This document shows positions 12,582 through 13,358 of a DNA stretch of 13,358 nt, one piece after another. Below the pieces are notes generated by a model that saw only the letters and a program-made list of their open reading frames with translations, was not told the DNA's origin and made no database searches. The position numbers and the translations under genes were made by a program. The first letter of the stretch is position 1. Every line of letters begins with the position of its first letter. Source of the DNA: an uncultured Clostridium sp. (lineage in GTDB: Bacteria > Bacillota > Clostridia > Peptostreptococcales > Peptostreptococcaceae); assembly GCA_937944945.1 (NCBI GenBank), contig CALEBD010000247.1, forward strand, positions 1 to 13,358, read 5' to 3'.

Positions 12582-13196
12582 CTATTTAACTCTTAATATT
12601 CTTTCCATCTTTTTATATAATGGTAAAATTACCACTGTCATGATTGCACCTTTTAATATATTAAACGGTATTACTAACCAAATCATAAAAGTGAATAAAT
12701 CTGTAACTCTGTGGTTTAATACTGTACCCATGCTTATTATTACATCCATTGGCATTACTAATCCGTATAATGGGAATACTATGTAATAATCTACTACTGC
12801 ACCGACTATCGCCATAAGTATTGTTCCTAAAACACCACCGATTAATACATTTTTATAAGTTTTAGCTTTTCTACATATAAAGCATACCATTAATACATAT
12901 GGTCCTGCGATTAATACGTTTGCTATTTCACCAACGCCTCCAGTTGTACTTCCTGAAACTGCTTGTAATAAGTTTTTGATTACGACTACTATAAAACCTG
13001 CAACAGGTCCCATTGATAATCCACCGAATACTGCTACTATATCTGATAAATCAAGTTTTAAAAATGATGGGAATATTGGTAATGGCACTTCTAAAAATCT
13101 TAAAAAATAAGATATAGCTGCCAAAATTCCTATCTGAGCTATCACTCTAGTAGACATTGTTCTTTTTGATTTGTGAGTATTTACACTTTGTTGCAT
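12582..13196 (-). CDS. ribU: Riboflavin ECF transporter S component RibU
   Basis: 204 residues with about six hydrophobic segments, the membrane substrate-binding subunit that brings riboflavin to a shared ECF ATPase/T module encoded elsewhere. The FLKLDLSDIVAVFGG segment (45-59), followed by GPVAGFIVVVIKNLL (62-76), is the RibU signature. The ATG at 13196 is chosen because GGAGG ends 9 nt upstream; the frame can be read back to a TTG at 13235, but that would run through the ribosome binding site and touch the leader terminator. The preceding FMN riboswitch shows that the gene is shut off when FMN is plentiful and strongly supports the substrate assignment. Single gene with its own terminator. 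Confidence 0.95.
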   Translation of the reverse strand: MQQSVNTHKSKRTMSTRVIAQIGILAAISYFLRFLEVPLPIFPSFLKLDLSDIVAVFGGLSMGPVAGFIVVVIKNLLQAVSGSTTGGVGEIANVLIAGPYVLMVCFICRKAKTYKNVLIGGVLGTILMAIVGAVVDYYIVFPLYGLVMPMDVIISMGTVLNHRVTDLFTFMIWLVIPFNILKGAIMTVVILPLYKKMERILRVK

Positions 13197-13237
13197 AATA
13201 CATAACCTCCAATAAAATAAATTATTATAGGTCAAAT

Positions 13238-13272
13238 AAAAAAACTCGAGAGAATCTTCTTCTTCGAGTTTT
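13238..13272 (-). terminator. Riboswitch-controlled terminator in the ribU leader
   Basis: AAAACTCGA (13272-13264 on the minus strand) pairs with TCGAGTTTT (13249-13241), followed by a run of seven T in all (13244-13238, overlapping the stem). It stands between the FMN aptamer and the ribU ribosome binding site, so it is the expression platform: FMN binding should favour it. Confidence 0.88.
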
Positions 13273-13311
13273 ATGAGTAATCATAATAAATAAATCTTTT
13301 AAATTTATAAC

Positions 13312-13358
13312 TCTCTTCTTTCATCCAGACTCTACTGTCGGCTTTGGAATTTCACCAA
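13312..13358 (-). ncRNA. FMN riboswitch (RFN element), partial, 3' part
   Basis: Read on the minus strand from the window edge: GGTGAAATTCC, then GCCGACAGTAGAGTCTGGAT, then GAAAGAAGAG. These are the conserved 3' blocks of the RFN aptamer; the 5' half lies beyond the window end. It senses FMN and controls ribU transcription through the terminator at 13238-13272. Confidence 0.96.

Noticed and set aside
13197..13235. Upstream TTG start giving a longer RibU
   Set aside because: It would run through the ribosome binding site (13206-13210) and begin next to the leader terminator.
1..13358. CRISPR arrays, insertion sequences, tRNA/rRNA genes or prophage parts
   Set aside because: No regularly spaced repeats, transposase-like frames, tRNA cloverleaf sequence or rRNA conserved segments were seen on either strand.

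Overview
The window reads as chromosomal DNA of a low-GC, strictly anaerobic Gram-positive bacterium (Clostridia/Tissierellia type). This is inferred from the very AT-rich intergenic DNA, clostridial 2[4Fe-4S] ferredoxins, a CO dehydrogenase family protein, Rex, strong AGGAGG-like ribosome binding sites, intrinsic terminators after most units and an FMN riboswitch before a riboflavin ECF S-component. A Finegoldia/Peptoniphilus-like host is my guess from gene content and style; it was not tested.

Layout. Positions 1-1250: a minus-strand pair, a MarR regulator (start 1138) followed by a GNAT acetyltransferase, with a perfect 8-2-8 MarR-type operator in the marR leader. Positions 1250-1600: a non-coding stretch with several dyads, a possible plus-strand microtranscript and a hairpin terminator. 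Positions 1605-5265: a two-gene minus-strand operon, a CooS-family protein and then a fused CooF-like four-cluster ferredoxin/FAD-NAD(P) oxidoreductase. Divergent from it, at 5497-5939, are two 56-residue ferredoxins, each followed by a terminator; the first is missed by an ORF caller with a length cut-off. Positions 6173-6799: the NADH/NAD+ sensor Rex (minus), divergent from an ABC-F protein of the YdiF/Uup type (6938-8854, plus). Positions 8991-12310: minus-strand ridA, tsaD, rimI, tsaB and tsaE, i.e. the t6A tRNA-modification cluster. In Bacillus subtilis its orthologues ydiB-ydiC-ydiD-ydiE lie next to ydiF and rex, so the core of the window is ancient synteny. Positions 12582-13358: ribU behind an FMN riboswitch with a leader terminator; the riboswitch is cut by the window edge.

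The most interesting part is the redox island at 1605-6799. The CooS-like protein keeps all cysteines for the B and D clusters and the His/Cys ligands of the C-cluster. Aligned by eye with canonical nickel CO dehydrogenases (CODH-II numbering, from memory), it lacks the catalytic His93 (here Tyr92), the proton-relay histidine ladder, Asp219 (here Leu), Lys563 (here Gln557) and Ile567 (here Asp561). A glutamate (Glu555) falls near the position of a cluster-binding glutamate of hybrid cluster proteins. It is therefore probably not an ordinary CO oxidiser but a CODH-scaffold enzyme with altered chemistry. It is wired to NAD(P)H through a single fused electron-transfer polypeptide, with ferredoxins and a redox sensor next door. 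No cooC-type nickel-insertion ATPase and no acetyl-CoA synthase gene lies in the window.
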